Origin: an uncultured Granulosicoccaceae bacterium
GTDB taxonomy: Bacteria > Pseudomonadota > Gammaproteobacteria > Granulosicoccales > Granulosicoccaceae
Length of the DNA: 32,121 nucleotides
Assembly (NCBI GenBank): GCA_937920585.1
Contig: CAKZSB010000238.1
Location: forward strand, 1-32,121
Direction: 5' to 3'
The translations under genes and the position numbers were made by a program. Positions within the stretch are counted from its first letter, which is position 1, and the number at the start of each line of letters is the position of its first letter. Of the stretch, positions 1 to 8,236 are shown piece after piece. The notes beneath the pieces are model-generated. The model worked only from the letters and a program-made list of their open reading frames with translations. It had not been told where the DNA came from and searched no databases.

Positions 1-770
1 ACGCGATCGGCATGCCACTTGGGTAGAAATGTGGCGGCGTGTCCCTGTTGCCAGGCGATCTCTTTGGTCGCGTGTTTGGCCAGGCTGTGATGATCGGCGC
101 AGGCCAGTGCATCGCTGTAGCGAATATTCAGCTCTTCCTGACCGGACTCTGCCTCGCCCTTGGTGTTTTCCACCGGAATGCCGGCGCCATACAGGGCATT
201 GCGCAGGCGACGCATCACTGGTTCTTCCTTGGTGGTTTGCAGGATGTGATAGTCCTCGTTGTAGCCGCTGATTGGCTCGAGGTTCATATACTGTCCGTTG
301 CGGATTTCTTCCAGCGAGTCGCGAAACAGAAAAAATTCCAGCTCGGTGGCCATCATTGCGGAGTAGCCGAGTGACTGCAGCTTTGCTATTTGTTTTTTCA
401 GTACTGCGCGCGGTGAGTGCGGTACCGGTTGATGGGTGTGGTGATCGATAATGTCGCATAGGACAAGCGCGGTGGCCTCGAGCCAGGGCAGGACACGCAG
501 CGTGGATAAATCGGGTCTCATGATGTAATCGCCGTAGCCGGACTCCCAACTCGACGAGGCATAGCCATCGGGTGTGCCCATCTCCAGATCGGTGGCCAAC
601 AGATAATTACAGCAATGAGTCTCTTCCCATGCGCTGTCGATAAAGTTCGACACATGGAATCGCTTACCCATCAGTCGGCCCTGCATATCGACCAGACAGA
701 CCAATACGGTATCGATCTGGTCTTCTTCGGCGGCGGTCTTCAGTTCGTCGAGGCTTAACAGGCCTTTCAT
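1..770 (-). CDS. Glutamine synthetase family protein, partial (C-terminus beyond window edge)
   Basis: The minus-strand frame from ATG at 770 is open to the window edge and encodes about 256 residues, the N-terminal beta-grasp domain and the start of the catalytic domain. The start MKGLLSLDEL, the segment TVLVCLVDMQGRLMGKRF and the metal-binding parts ATELEFFLF and ESGQEELNIRYSDA are typical of the glutamine synthetase superfamily. The long divergent N-terminus resembles gamma-glutamyl-amine (PuuA-like) ligases more than housekeeping GlnA; that subfamily call is an inference. The family joins glutamate to ammonia or an amine using ATP. It follows the TRAP operon on the same strand after a 222-base gap containing large hairpins, so it may be a separate or attenuated transcript. 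The truncated C-terminus prevents checking the adenylylation loop. Confidence 0.85.
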   Translation of the reverse strand, partial: MKGLLSLDELKTAAEEDQIDTVLVCLVDMQGRLMGKRFHVSNFIDSAWEETHCCNYLLATDLEMGTPDGYASSSWESGYGDYIMRPDLSTLRVLPWLEATALVLCDIIDHHTHQPVPHSPRAVLKKQIAKLQSLGYSAMMATELEFFLFRDSLEEIRNGQYMNLEPISGYNEDYHILQTTKEEPVMRRLRNALYGAGIPVENTKGEAESGQEELNIRYSDALACADHHSLAKHATKEIAWQQGHAATFLPKWHADR

Positions 771-840
771 TTTCACGGATTCCGGATGATCAATAGAAAA
801 AACATTAGCACGCAGGTCGGTTTATAACTACCGAGTAACT

Positions 841-857
841 CGTGGCGAAGCGCCACG
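841..857. repeat. Short perfect hairpin (CGTGGCG-AAG-CGCCACG)
   Basis: Seven-base perfect inverted repeat with a three-base loop, between the TRAP operon end and the glutamine-synthetase-family start. It has no T-run on either side, so it looks more like an RNA stability or attenuation element than a classical terminator. Confidence 0.4.
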
Positions 858-874
858 TGTGCGTTTGCAAGTGG

Positions 875-986
875 CTGTTCACAGTGCGTCTGTCGTGTTC
901 TCGAAGTAGGAGGTCACGCGGAACATACATCGGTATTTGAGCATGACCGACAACCTTCGAGGGCGCGACAGGCGCGCTGTGAACAG
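875..986. repeat. Large imperfect inverted repeat after dctP (32-base arms)
   Basis: The arm at 875-906 and the arm at 955-986 are reverse complements at about 27 of 32 positions. Both share the outer CTGTTCACAG/CTGTGAACAG blocks and the inner CTCGAAG/CTTCGAG blocks. A further GGTCA/TGACC pair lies inside the 48-base centre. It starts 6 bases after the dctP stop, so it is probably a 3' stabiliser or terminator separating the transporter mRNA from the downstream synthetase gene. A small mobile repeat is the alternative. There is no uridine tract. Confidence 0.55.
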
Positions 987-992
987 TTACTA

Positions 993-2030
993 CTAGCCGT
1001 ATCGGTACGGGCGTCCCGCCTTTTGCATATCGTCGTTGTACTTGCGGAAGATGTCGACGACTTTCTTTTTGGTTTCGGACTCGGAGGCGATCTCATCCCA
1101 GAACTTAATCGCCGCGGTTTCTACCTGCGCCCATTCGTCGTCGGGGATGGTGGTCAATTCCATCTTGGTGCCGTTAACGCGCAGATCGGCCTCGCCACCC
1201 CAGTACCACCACTGGCGATAGTAATGGCTTTGTTCCATACATACCGTGAGCAGTTCTTTCAGGTGTTCCGGCAGTTCTTCCCAGCGCTCCATGTTGGCAA
1301 AGAAGTGGCCGATCCATGCCCCGGAGATGTTGTTGGTTAAGAAGTAGTTGGTGACATCGGCCCAGCCGACGGTGTAATCCTCAGTGATGCCGGACCAGGC
1401 GATGCCATCCAGTTCACCGGTTTGCACGGCCACTTCGATATCTTCCCAGGGCAGGGTCACCGGTACCACGCCAAACTGCGACAGGAATCGTCCGGCGGTG
1501 GGGAAGGTGAAGACCTTCTTGCCTTTTAGGTCGGCCAGTGAATTGATTGGGTCTTTGGTGGCAAAGTGGCAGGGATCCCAGGCGCCGGCTGAGATGTGCT
1601 TCACACCGACCTTGCTGTATTCCTCTTCCCAGATTTCTTTCAGGCCGTACTGGTTAAACAGTACCGGTACATCCAGTGAGTAGCGGCTGCCAAACGGAAA
1701 GTAACCGCCGAATACGGTGACTTCGGTGGGCGATGCCATGGAGTCGTCGTCGGATTGAACTGCATCGATGGTGCCGCGCTGCAATGCCTGGAACAATTCG
1801 CCGGTGGGGACCAGTTGATCGGCAAAGAACAATTCGATTTCCATTTCATCGCCGGCGATCTTGTTGAATTTATCGATCGCGGGTTTGATGACATGCTCGG
1901 CCAGTGCGGTGCCGGCGTAGGTCTGCAGGCGCCACTTGATCTTCGATTGCGCAATCGCGGGGGCTGAAATAACGCCGGCGGCGGGCAGCGCCACGGCCGC
2001 TTTTTTGATAAAGGAACGTCGGTCTGTCAT
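993..2030 (-). CDS. dctP: TRAP transporter substrate-binding protein, Tat-exported (DctP/TakP type)
   Basis: Periplasmic solute receptor of a tripartite ATP-independent periplasmic transporter. It binds an organic anion and delivers it to the DctQM permease for ion-driven uptake. I chose ATG at 2030 because AGAGGAAAGACA sits directly upstream and because the protein then begins with a twin-arginine signal (RRSFIKK, then a hydrophobic stretch ending APAIAQ). The longer frame to 2093 runs back into dctM. The mature domain starts KIKWRLQTYAG and includes PWEDIEVAVQTGELDGIAWSG, a stretch typical of DctP receptors including the 2-oxo-acid/amino-acid group. At 345 residues it is normal length. Ligand is not determined; the amidohydrolase and ligase neighbours suggest an amino-acid-derived acid. 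Confidence 0.92.
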   Translation of the reverse strand: MTDRRSFIKKAAVALPAAGVISAPAIAQSKIKWRLQTYAGTALAEHVIKPAIDKFNKIAGDEMEIELFFADQLVPTGELFQALQRGTIDAVQSDDDSMASPTEVTVFGGYFPFGSRYSLDVPVLFNQYGLKEIWEEEYSKVGVKHISAGAWDPCHFATKDPINSLADLKGKKVFTFPTAGRFLSQFGVVPVTLPWEDIEVAVQTGELDGIAWSGITEDYTVGWADVTNYFLTNNISGAWIGHFFANMERWEELPEHLKELLTVCMEQSHYYRQWWYWGGEADLRVNGTKMELTTIPDDEWAQVETAAIKFWDEIASESETKKKVVDIFRKYNDDMQKAGRPYRYG

Positions 2031-2062
2031 TGTCTTTCCTCTGGGTATTTTCTGTACCGTCT

Positions 2063-3388
2063 CTATTTGCCGTAGACGGTTTCCGGCAGCCATAGTGCGA
2101 TTTGCGGGAACACCATGACCAGTGTGAGCGCCAGCACCATCACCAGTACAAACGGAATGATGGAGCGATAGATATCCACCAGGGTGATTTCCGGTGGCGA
2201 CATGGCACGCATTAAAAAGAGGTTGTAGCCGAAGGGTGGCGTCATATAGGCCACCTGGGTGGTAATGGTGTAGAGCACGCCATACCAGATCAGATCAAAA
2301 CCCAGTGCGCCAACCAATGGAATGTACAAGGGGGCGACGATCACCAGCATGGCGGTATCGTCGAGAAACGTGCCCATGGCGATGAACGATAGCTGCATCA
2401 GGATCAGAATCATCCATGGAGACAGGCCGAGTCTTTCGGTAAACAGGCTTTCAATTGCTTTAACGGCACCCAGTCCGTCGAACACCGCGCCGAATGCCAG
2501 TGCCGCGAGAATGATCCACATAAACATGCAGGTGATACCGAGGGTATTCTTAAGCGAGGTATCGAACACCCGCCAGGTCATGCGGCCCTTGACTACAGCA
2601 GCGGTGAAGGCGGCGATAGCACCGATAGCGGAGCTTTCAACCAGTGATGTCCAGCCGTTGACGAACGGGATCATCATCGAAAAGAAAATAAACAGCGGCA
2701 GTAAGCCCGAAAGCAGCAGGCGATACTTTTCTGCTTTAGGGATGTTGCGCTCTTCGTCGGACAGCACCGGGCCAAGCGAGGGATTGATTTTGCAGCGAAC
2801 CGCGATGTAGATGATAAACATGGCCGCCATCATCAGGCCGGGCACGATACCGGCCAGCCACAGCTGCCCGACCGGCTGGCGGGCGATCATTGCATACAGT
2901 ACCAGTACCACCGATGGCGGTACCAGAATGCCGAGCGAACTGCCGGCTTGCACAACACCTGTGACCATGCGCTTGTCGTAGCCGCGTCGCAAGAGTTCGG
3001 GCAGTGCGATGGTGGCGCCAATCGCCATGCCGGCGACCGATAATCCGTTCATCGCGGAAATTAAAACCATCAGGCCAATCGTACCGATCGCAAGCCCGCC
3101 GTGGATGCCGCCCATCCATACGTGAAACATTTTGTAGAGATCGTCGGCGATGCCACTCTCCGACATGATATATCCCATGAACACAAACATCGGCACTGTT
3201 AACAGGGGATACCAGCGCATCACTTTAATGGCTTGTGAAAAAGCGATATCAAAACCACCGCGATCGCCCCACAGAAAGAGTGCTGCGATTGCCGCCACAA
3301 AGCCGATAGCGCCAAATACGCGCTGGCCGGAAAACAGCAATGCCATCATTGCCGCGAACATCGCCAGTGCGATCATTTCGTGGCTCAT
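2063..3388 (-). CDS. dctM: TRAP transporter large permease subunit DctM
   Basis: Inner-membrane transport subunit of 441 residues, the usual DctM size, with about a dozen hydrophobic helices. Family-typical stretches are AMNGLSVAGMAIGATIALPELLRRGYDKRM near residues 112-142, the GSSLGILVPPSVVLVLYAMIARQPVGQLWLAGIVPGLMMA region, and GTFLDDTAMLVIVAPLYIPLV in the C-terminal half. It starts one base after the dctQ stop (TGA-T-ATG), with its ribosome site AGAGGTG inside the dctQ end, so the two are translationally linked. dctP follows after 32 bases. The Q-M-P order is a common TRAP layout. Confidence 0.95.
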   Translation of the reverse strand: MSHEMIALAMFAAMMALLFSGQRVFGAIGFVAAIAALFLWGDRGGFDIAFSQAIKVMRWYPLLTVPMFVFMGYIMSESGIADDLYKMFHVWMGGIHGGLAIGTIGLMVLISAMNGLSVAGMAIGATIALPELLRRGYDKRMVTGVVQAGSSLGILVPPSVVLVLYAMIARQPVGQLWLAGIVPGLMMAAMFIIYIAVRCKINPSLGPVLSDEERNIPKAEKYRLLLSGLLPLFIFFSMMIPFVNGWTSLVESSAIGAIAAFTAAVVKGRMTWRVFDTSLKNTLGITCMFMWIILAALAFGAVFDGLGAVKAIESLFTERLGLSPWMILILMQLSFIAMGTFLDDTAMLVIVAPLYIPLVGALGFDLIWYGVLYTITTQVAYMTPPFGYNLFLMRAMSPPEITLVDIYRSIIPFVLVMVLALTLVMVFPQIALWLPETVYGK

Positions 3389-3389
3389 A

Positions 3390-3959
3390 TCAAAGCACCT
3401 CTTCGCCGCGAAGACGCAGAATGTCTTTGAACAGTTCCGATACTGCCTGCAGCAACATTAAAACAATACCGACACACAGTACGACTTTGATTGGCCACAT
3501 GTACGGACGCCAGATGGTTCGGCTGCGCTCCATGGTGCCGGGTTCTTCAGTGCCGGTTAAAATGCCGGTTAGAAAGCTAAATGGATCAGAGCCAAAGTAG
3601 CCGAGCGAGTAAGCGGTTGAGCCAAGTGCCCCCCACAGTAGTACGCCAAGATAAACCAGCAGACAGAACACGGTGATCAGGTCGGTTATGGCTTTGCGCT
3701 TTAATGACCAGTTGTCGTAAAACAAATCCATGCGCACATGCGAACCCATTTGCACGGCGTATGGCCCACCCAGAAAAAAGTAGGCAATCATGGCGAACTG
3801 TGCGGCCTCGAGTGTCCACAGCGAGGGCTGATCACCGAATTTGCTGATAATCGACCACAACAGAATCGCCATCATTGCAAATATGCCGTACATCATCAGC
3901 CGGCCGATGGTGCGATTGAACCAGTCGATTGCAGCGATATAGGCGCGCAGTATGATCAT
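3390..3959 (-). CDS. dctQ: TRAP transporter small permease subunit DctQ
   Basis: A 189-residue inner-membrane protein with four hydrophobic segments: near the N-terminus after IDWFNRTIGRLMM, around QFAMIAYFFLGGPYAVQMG, ITVFCLLVYLGVLLWG, and a last one MWPIKVVLCVGIVLMLLQ. The stretch AYFFLGGPYAVQMGSHVRMDLFYD is the usual DctQ signature. It pairs with DctM to form the permease. Its ATG overlaps the upstream amidohydrolase stop in an ATGA junction, which points to one operon and coupled translation. The protein is slightly longer than many DctQ proteins because of an extended periplasmic loop (FGSDPFSFLTGILTGTEEPG). Confidence 0.93.
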   Translation of the reverse strand: MIILRAYIAAIDWFNRTIGRLMMYGIFAMMAILLWSIISKFGDQPSLWTLEAAQFAMIAYFFLGGPYAVQMGSHVRMDLFYDNWSLKRKAITDLITVFCLLVYLGVLLWGALGSTAYSLGYFGSDPFSFLTGILTGTEEPGTMERSRTIWRPYMWPIKVVLCVGIVLMLLQAVSELFKDILRLRGEEVL

Positions 3960-4714
3960 CGATTCGCACCGGTATTCCGGGCGGCAGAGCGGGGCAGCCT
4001 CGATAGTGCTTCAGTGAGCCATTGTTGCAGGTGTGCAGCCATTGCAAAGCATTGTGCGTCGGTCTGAATCAGGTCATTGCGAATTTCGATCATCACATTT
4101 GAAAGGCCGTTTGCGAGACCGTGCAGTTTGAGTGTGTGTGTGACGCCGTCTTCAGGTCCGTAGGGTTGATTGCGTTGAATATTGTAGCCGCTGGCAACCT
4201 TTAATATTGCATCGGCCAGTGCAGGGTCGTCATCGTGCAGAATGCCGATCTCGACATCTCTTTTCTCGCCGTTGTATATCGGTGTGAAGCTATGAATGGT
4301 GACCAGTACGGCGCTGTGATGATGACTTGCAAGGGTTTTAGAAACCTGCGCTTCGAACGGTCGATAGTAGTGATCGATGCGGGCCTGTCTATCAACGGTG
4401 CTGATATTGGCGTTGCCGGGTATATCGTATAACTCGCTGCGCTGTGGCATTGCGCCGGGCGATTCCGGTGGGCGATTACAATCATAAACCAGGCGCGAAA
4501 CCGCGCCTTCGATCAACACAGCATTGAGGCCATTGGCGAGATGGCGTGCTGTGGCAGCGGCACCGGGATCCCATGCCACATGGCTTAATGCTGCCGATTT
4601 ATCCAGCCCGAGATTTTCAAACTGCGCTGGTATATACGCGCTGGCGTGCTCGCAGATCAGCACGATTTCATGTTGGCCCGATTGATTGTGCACTGTCACT
4701 GCGCGTTCGGTCAT
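3956..4714 (-). CDS. N-formylglutamate amidohydrolase family protein
   Basis: A 252-residue cytoplasmic hydrolase of the FGase family (HutG-like), which cleaves N-formylglutamate or related N-acyl amino acids to the free amino acid. Seen motifs: ICEHASAYIP near the start, AWDPGAAATARHLA, SRLVYDCNRP, and VTIHSFTP, which carry the His/Asp/Asn/Arg residues typical of the family. It is the first gene of the minus-strand TRAP operon and overlaps dctQ by four bases. No other histidine-degradation gene is present, so a role in the Hut pathway proper is doubtful. A substrate brought in by the adjacent transporter is more likely (inference). Confidence 0.88.
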   Translation of the reverse strand: MTERAVTVHNQSGQHEIVLICEHASAYIPAQFENLGLDKSAALSHVAWDPGAAATARHLANGLNAVLIEGAVSRLVYDCNRPPESPGAMPQRSELYDIPGNANISTVDRQARIDHYYRPFEAQVSKTLASHHHSAVLVTIHSFTPIYNGEKRDVEIGILHDDDPALADAILKVASGYNIQRNQPYGPEDGVTHTLKLHGLANGLSNVMIEIRNDLIQTDAQCFAMAAHLQQWLTEALSRLPRSAARNTGANR

Positions 4715-4763
4715 AGCGTTCCCTGTCGCTACTGCGGGTTTGCCTGCAGGATGTTTTGTAAAG

Positions 4764-4805
4764 TATTATTCAGGCCAAGAGGTGATGTCAATAAATTTTC
4801 ATTGA
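4764..4805. promoter_or_regulatory. Promoter and candidate RpiR operator for the amidohydrolase-TRAP operon
   Basis: On the minus strand a perfect -35 hexamer TTGACA (4791-4786) is followed 15 bases later by AATAAT (4770-4765), giving a 5' leader of roughly 40 bases before the amidohydrolase start at 4714. A small dyad TCAAT-8-ATTGA (4788-4805) overlaps the -35 box and lies just before the divergent regulator gene. On the plus strand TTGCCT (4740-4745) and TATTAT (4764-4769), 18 apart, could drive the regulator. Overlap of the promoters with the dyad suits control by the RpiR protein, but no operator consensus is known for it here. Confidence 0.5.
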
Positions 4806-4816
4806 GGGAGGCTTGA

Positions 4817-5680
4817 ATGGCTCGCACTACCGTTGCGGAGCAATTGCGAGAGCAGAGCGATAGCCTCACCCGCGCCGAGCGGCAGCTTTGCGATGTAATA
4901 TTGCAAAACTACCCGGTAACTGGCCTGGGCACTATTACCACGCTTGCCGAGGCTGCTGAGGTGTCTACGCCAACTGTGGCTCGCCTTGTACAAAAACTGG
5001 GATTCAAGGGCTTTTCCGATTTTCAGCAAAGCCTTCGGCGTGAGCTCGACGAAACCATTTCAAGTCCGTTGACCAAGCGCGAGAAGTGGGTCGACGACGC
5101 ACCCGACGAGCATATTCTCAATCGCTTTACCAAAGCTGTGATCGACAATATCGGCCAGTCACTCGGTGAGGTGGATCCAGCCATATTCGATGAAGCCTGC
5201 GACCTGATCTCTGACCCCGAGCGTCGCGTGTTTGTGGTGGGTGGGCGAATAACGCGTACTTTGGCAGACTATTTCTTTTTGCACTTGCAGGTGATACGCG
5301 AGCAAGTCACCCATGTGGCATCCAACTCAAACGCCTGGCCGCACTATCTGCTCGATGTAGCGCCCGGTGATGTGATAGTGATATTCGATATTCGTCGCTA
5401 TGAAAATTCAACTCTGCGATTGGCAGAGATGGCGCGCGAACGCGAGGCGAAACTGGTGTTGTTTACTGATCAATGGTCATCGCCGGTTGCACGGATTGCT
5501 GATCTGACTTTCCGCAATCGTATATCGGCGCCGTCGGCGTGGGATTCCAATGTCACCGGCATGTTGCTGGCGGAAATTATGATCGCACAGGTACAGGAGC
5601 GCGACTGGGAGAAAACCCGGTCGCGGATGGAGGCACTGGAAGAGATGTTTGATCGGACGCGATTTTTTCGTAAGTTCTAG
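4817..5680 (+). CDS. RpiR/MurR family transcriptional regulator (HTH-SIS)
   Basis: A 287-residue regulator. Residues 1-75 form the RpiR-type helix-turn-helix: LTRAERQLCDVILQN, then TLAEAAEVSTPTVARLVQKLGFKGFSDFQ, which is strongly diagnostic. Residues about 125-260 form a sugar-isomerase (SIS) fold (RVFVVGGRITRTLADYFFLHL, APGDVIVIFDIRRYENSTLRLAEMARER), which usually senses a phosphosugar or related metabolite. GGGAGG lies seven bases before the ATG. It is divergent from the amidohydrolase-TRAP operon with only 102 bases between them, so it is the obvious local regulator. Whether it represses or activates cannot be read from the sequence. Confidence 0.92.
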   Translation: MARTTVAEQLREQSDSLTRAERQLCDVILQNYPVTGLGTITTLAEAAEVSTPTVARLVQKLGFKGFSDFQQSLRRELDETISSPLTKREKWVDDAPDEHILNRFTKAVIDNIGQSLGEVDPAIFDEACDLISDPERRVFVVGGRITRTLADYFFLHLQVIREQVTHVASNSNAWPHYLLDVAPGDVIVIFDIRRYENSTLRLAEMAREREAKLVLFTDQWSSPVARIADLTFRNRISAPSAWDSNVTGMLLAEIMIAQVQERDWEKTRSRMEALEEMFDRTRFFRKF

Positions 5681-5704
5681 CGGACGTAACTGCAATCTAT
5701 AAGA

Positions 5705-5723
5705 CGCTAGTGCTCAGCTAGCG
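5705..5723. terminator. Hairpin between convergent regulator and lipoprotein genes
   Basis: CGCTAG-7-CTAGCG stem in the 75-base gap between the regulator stop (5680) and the lipoprotein stop (5756). It could serve both strands. It has no long T-run, so efficiency is uncertain. Confidence 0.4.
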
Positions 5724-5755
5724 CCATTTGAGTAAGCAGGGGGCCAGCGTCCCGT

Positions 5756-8128
5756 CTATAGACCTTCACATACGTTGTCTTCATCGGATCCGATGAACGG
5801 CGATTGCGGACACTGTATAAAGCGCAACCGAATGCCCCGGGGTGTCAGTTGGTCGGCTCTCATGCTGTTGGGCGCGTTGCCGATCGCACCGTTCGTTTCA
5901 AGCCCGGCGTTGTGAACACCCAGAAACGAGATCATGTCATCCTGATCAACACCGTCGCCAGATACGCCTATCGCGCCTACCAGTGTATCGCCCCGATAAA
6001 TAGGGACGCTGCCCGGGAAGATCTGCAGCCCATTGGCCAGGCGAACGTCATTGACTTCACGCGTAGCCGGGCGGCCGAGTTGTCGCAAAAGCGAACGGCC
6101 GGGGCAAAACGTTTGCGGAGTAACATCGCGTGGAGCAAAGGTGACGTTCGATGTGGCGGGAATGGCGATGTCGATACCGTCAGTTGTCGGTAACGCGGAA
6201 TCCACTACGCCGTTCAGCACTTCGTTGTAGATTAGATCCAGTTGCAGGCCTGTAGAGAAAACACTCCATTCACACGAGGTGGGGCGACCGAGTGCATCGA
6301 TACCCATGCCGGCATTGCATTGAAAGCCATAGGGCTTGCTGAACGGTCCTTCGCTGCCTGCGCCAACCGCACTGTCATTGATGCCGTCGGGAAAAAAGGG
6401 CCGTGACATATTGCCGCCCGCTCGATCGGAGAATCCGAAAGCGCCGTCGGCCAGTGCTTGCGGGTTATCAAGAAATTCACGCACACTCGATAAGTAGTCA
6501 CTCATACTCGAGCGCTGTGACAGATCGGGAATGCCTTGTATAAACCCTGGTTGAACATAAATCGCATCCGGAAAGCTGGCGGCGGTCTGCTCATCAAAAA
6601 TATCTTCACCGACCTCGGCTTCACTGGTCAGACTGGGATTTAGAAAGTAGTCAGCAGCATCCTGGCTGGAAAAGAATGCGGAGGTACGGGCCTTCTGGAC
6701 CGCTACATCGGCGCCGAAGGTCGGTGCATCGCGACCACGAATAACGCCGAGGATCTCGCCGCGAGTGTCGACGACGGAAATAGTTACTCTTGCGGGCGTA
6801 TTTAACGGCCGTCTGATCTGTGCGCGGGCACGGTTGGCAACATCCAGTGCATTTTCGAGCACTGCAGTAACCTCGTTCGCCTGTAGGGGCTGGACGCCTG
6901 CCAGATTTGGATCTGCCGACCCTGCGCGGGGTGGATACCGGTTAACGATGTTGCCAGTATCGTTTGGTCCTACCACCACAAAGGCATCGAGGGCAGCGTC
7001 GAATGTCGCACCGTTGTCGGCTGCAATGCCTGATTCTGGCAAGCCGAATACGGTCCCTTGCTGAATAGTGCCGTCGGTGTAATTGCGAACGGCGATCAAA
7101 GAGCCGGTGGAGGCGTCAAGGCTCGAGAGCGCTGGTGCTGCTGACGGGTCGCTGATCAGGTCGGAAAAATCAGCATCGGAATATCGAAATACTTTTCCTT
7201 CGACGGTGACTCTGTCTCGCCGATCCACCGGTGCGCCAAAGCCGAAAGTGCCGGCGACGGCAATCAGCTCATCGAGGTCACGGTCGACATCAGCGATGAA
7301 TTTATCAACGCCGTACACGCCATCAGCCATGACCCCTATTCCGCCAACCACTGTGCCGTTCTTGTAAAGTGCCAGTCCCCCGGCATCGGCAGCCAGCCCG
7401 AGTGGCGCACCATGAGGCCCTGGTGACACCCCGAGAGAGCCCGAGTTGGCGGTTTTCAGCGTTGTGAAATCGCCGCAGGGTAGCTGGCTGAATTGCACGC
7501 CAAACAGTGGCCCCGCCGGTTGAAAATCCTCACCGGGATTAAAATGTTCCTGCACAATCTGATTGGCCGTACGGCTGCCAAACGCCATGCCTTCACTGGA
7601 CAGATAGGCGCCAGTGATTGCTTTGGAAATCGCTGCCAGCTGGTCGATATTGAGAACTGAAAGGGTGCCGCCGCCAGTCGCCAGCGCCTCTGGAAGGCGA
7701 ATCCCTTCCAGTCCTCCGCGTACTTCGTGTGTTTCATCCGGTTGCAGGCCAATGACACCGTCGGGGTTTGAGAAGCCACTTGAGATAAGTACAACCCGAT
7801 CGGCTGCATCACCCATGCGGTACACCCCCAGCACGTTGCCGACCCGGTCGACCACTGCAATAGTCGCATCGGCGTTGCGTGCCTGAGCCTCCTGAACCGC
7901 CTGCGCAAGAATCGAGCGAACATCGCTCGGTTCAAGCCGCGCATTGGTTTGCAGCCCGCAACTGCCATCGCAATTGGTTGTGGGATCGGATCCCGAAACA
8001 TCCCCGATGACTGTGCCGTCGCTACAGGCAGATAACGCAGTCACCAGGGCCGACACCAACAACACGTTGACCCTGGGACCGGGGCTGAACATCGATTGGT
8101 GACTCAACGACTTCCGCAACGCGAACAT
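5756..8128 (-). CDS. Lipoprotein with two HbpS/GlcG-like domains
   Basis: A 790-residue exported lipoprotein: a hydrophobic stretch (VNVLLVSALVTALSAC) ends in a lipobox with Cys35. The start at 8128 has CAGGT eight bases upstream; ATG at 8092 is an alternative. Two copies of an HbpS/GlcG (DUF336) type domain can be seen. The first has IAVVDRVGNVLGVYRMGDAADR near residues 90-110 and VVGGIGVMADGV near 260-271. The second has VTISVVDTRGEILGVIRGRDAP near 448-469 and VGAIGVSGDGVDQDD near 717-731. HbpS of Streptomyces binds haem and senses redox stress; GlcG's role is unclear. Residues 300-400 and 500-650 are insertions I do not recognise. It lies downstream of the DUF4331 pair, separated by a strong hairpin. 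Haem binding is only a hypothesis. Confidence 0.75.
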   Translation of the reverse strand: MFALRKSLSHQSMFSPGPRVNVLLVSALVTALSACSDGTVIGDVSGSDPTTNCDGSCGLQTNARLEPSDVRSILAQAVQEAQARNADATIAVVDRVGNVLGVYRMGDAADRVVLISSGFSNPDGVIGLQPDETHEVRGGLEGIRLPEALATGGGTLSVLNIDQLAAISKAITGAYLSSEGMAFGSRTANQIVQEHFNPGEDFQPAGPLFGVQFSQLPCGDFTTLKTANSGSLGVSPGPHGAPLGLAADAGGLALYKNGTVVGGIGVMADGVYGVDKFIADVDRDLDELIAVAGTFGFGAPVDRRDRVTVEGKVFRYSDADFSDLISDPSAAPALSSLDASTGSLIAVRNYTDGTIQQGTVFGLPESGIAADNGATFDAALDAFVVVGPNDTGNIVNRYPPRAGSADPNLAGVQPLQANEVTAVLENALDVANRARAQIRRPLNTPARVTISVVDTRGEILGVIRGRDAPTFGADVAVQKARTSAFFSSQDAADYFLNPSLTSEAEVGEDIFDEQTAASFPDAIYVQPGFIQGIPDLSQRSSMSDYLSSVREFLDNPQALADGAFGFSDRAGGNMSRPFFPDGINDSAVGAGSEGPFSKPYGFQCNAGMGIDALGRPTSCEWSVFSTGLQLDLIYNEVLNGVVDSALPTTDGIDIAIPATSNVTFAPRDVTPQTFCPGRSLLRQLGRPATREVNDVRLANGLQIFPGSVPIYRGDTLVGAIGVSGDGVDQDDMISFLGVHNAGLETNGAIGNAPNSMRADQLTPRGIRLRFIQCPQSPFIGSDEDNVCEGL

Positions 8129-8160
8129 GCTTGTACCTGTTGATTACTTGTGTCGGAAAA

Positions 8161-8204
8161 ATGCCGTGCATGGCAACACGCTTCCCTGTTGCCAACACAG
8201 GCAT
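8161..8204. promoter_or_regulatory. Intergenic two-tier hairpin between DUF4331-C and HbpS-like genes
   Basis: TGGCAACA (8171-8178) and TGTTGCCA (8187-8194) form a perfect 8-base stem with an 8-base loop. ATGCC (8161-8165) and GGCAT (8200-8204) add an outer stem across symmetric five-base internal loops. It sits between two minus-strand genes of what may be one operon, so it could set their relative expression or terminate some transcripts. No T-run follows on either strand. Confidence 0.45.
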
Positions 8205-8236
8205 GGTTCAGGCGATCTGCGACCGGTTACAAAATC

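Noticed and set aside
2031-2093. Upstream ATG at 2093 for dctP
   Set aside because: It would overlap the dctM end and hide the twin-arginine signal behind 21 extra residues; the ATG at 2030 has a proper ribosome site.
3956-4714. Histidine utilisation (Hut) pathway
   Set aside because: Only the amidohydrolase family member is present; no hutH, hutU, hutI or hutF, and its operon partners are a TRAP transporter.
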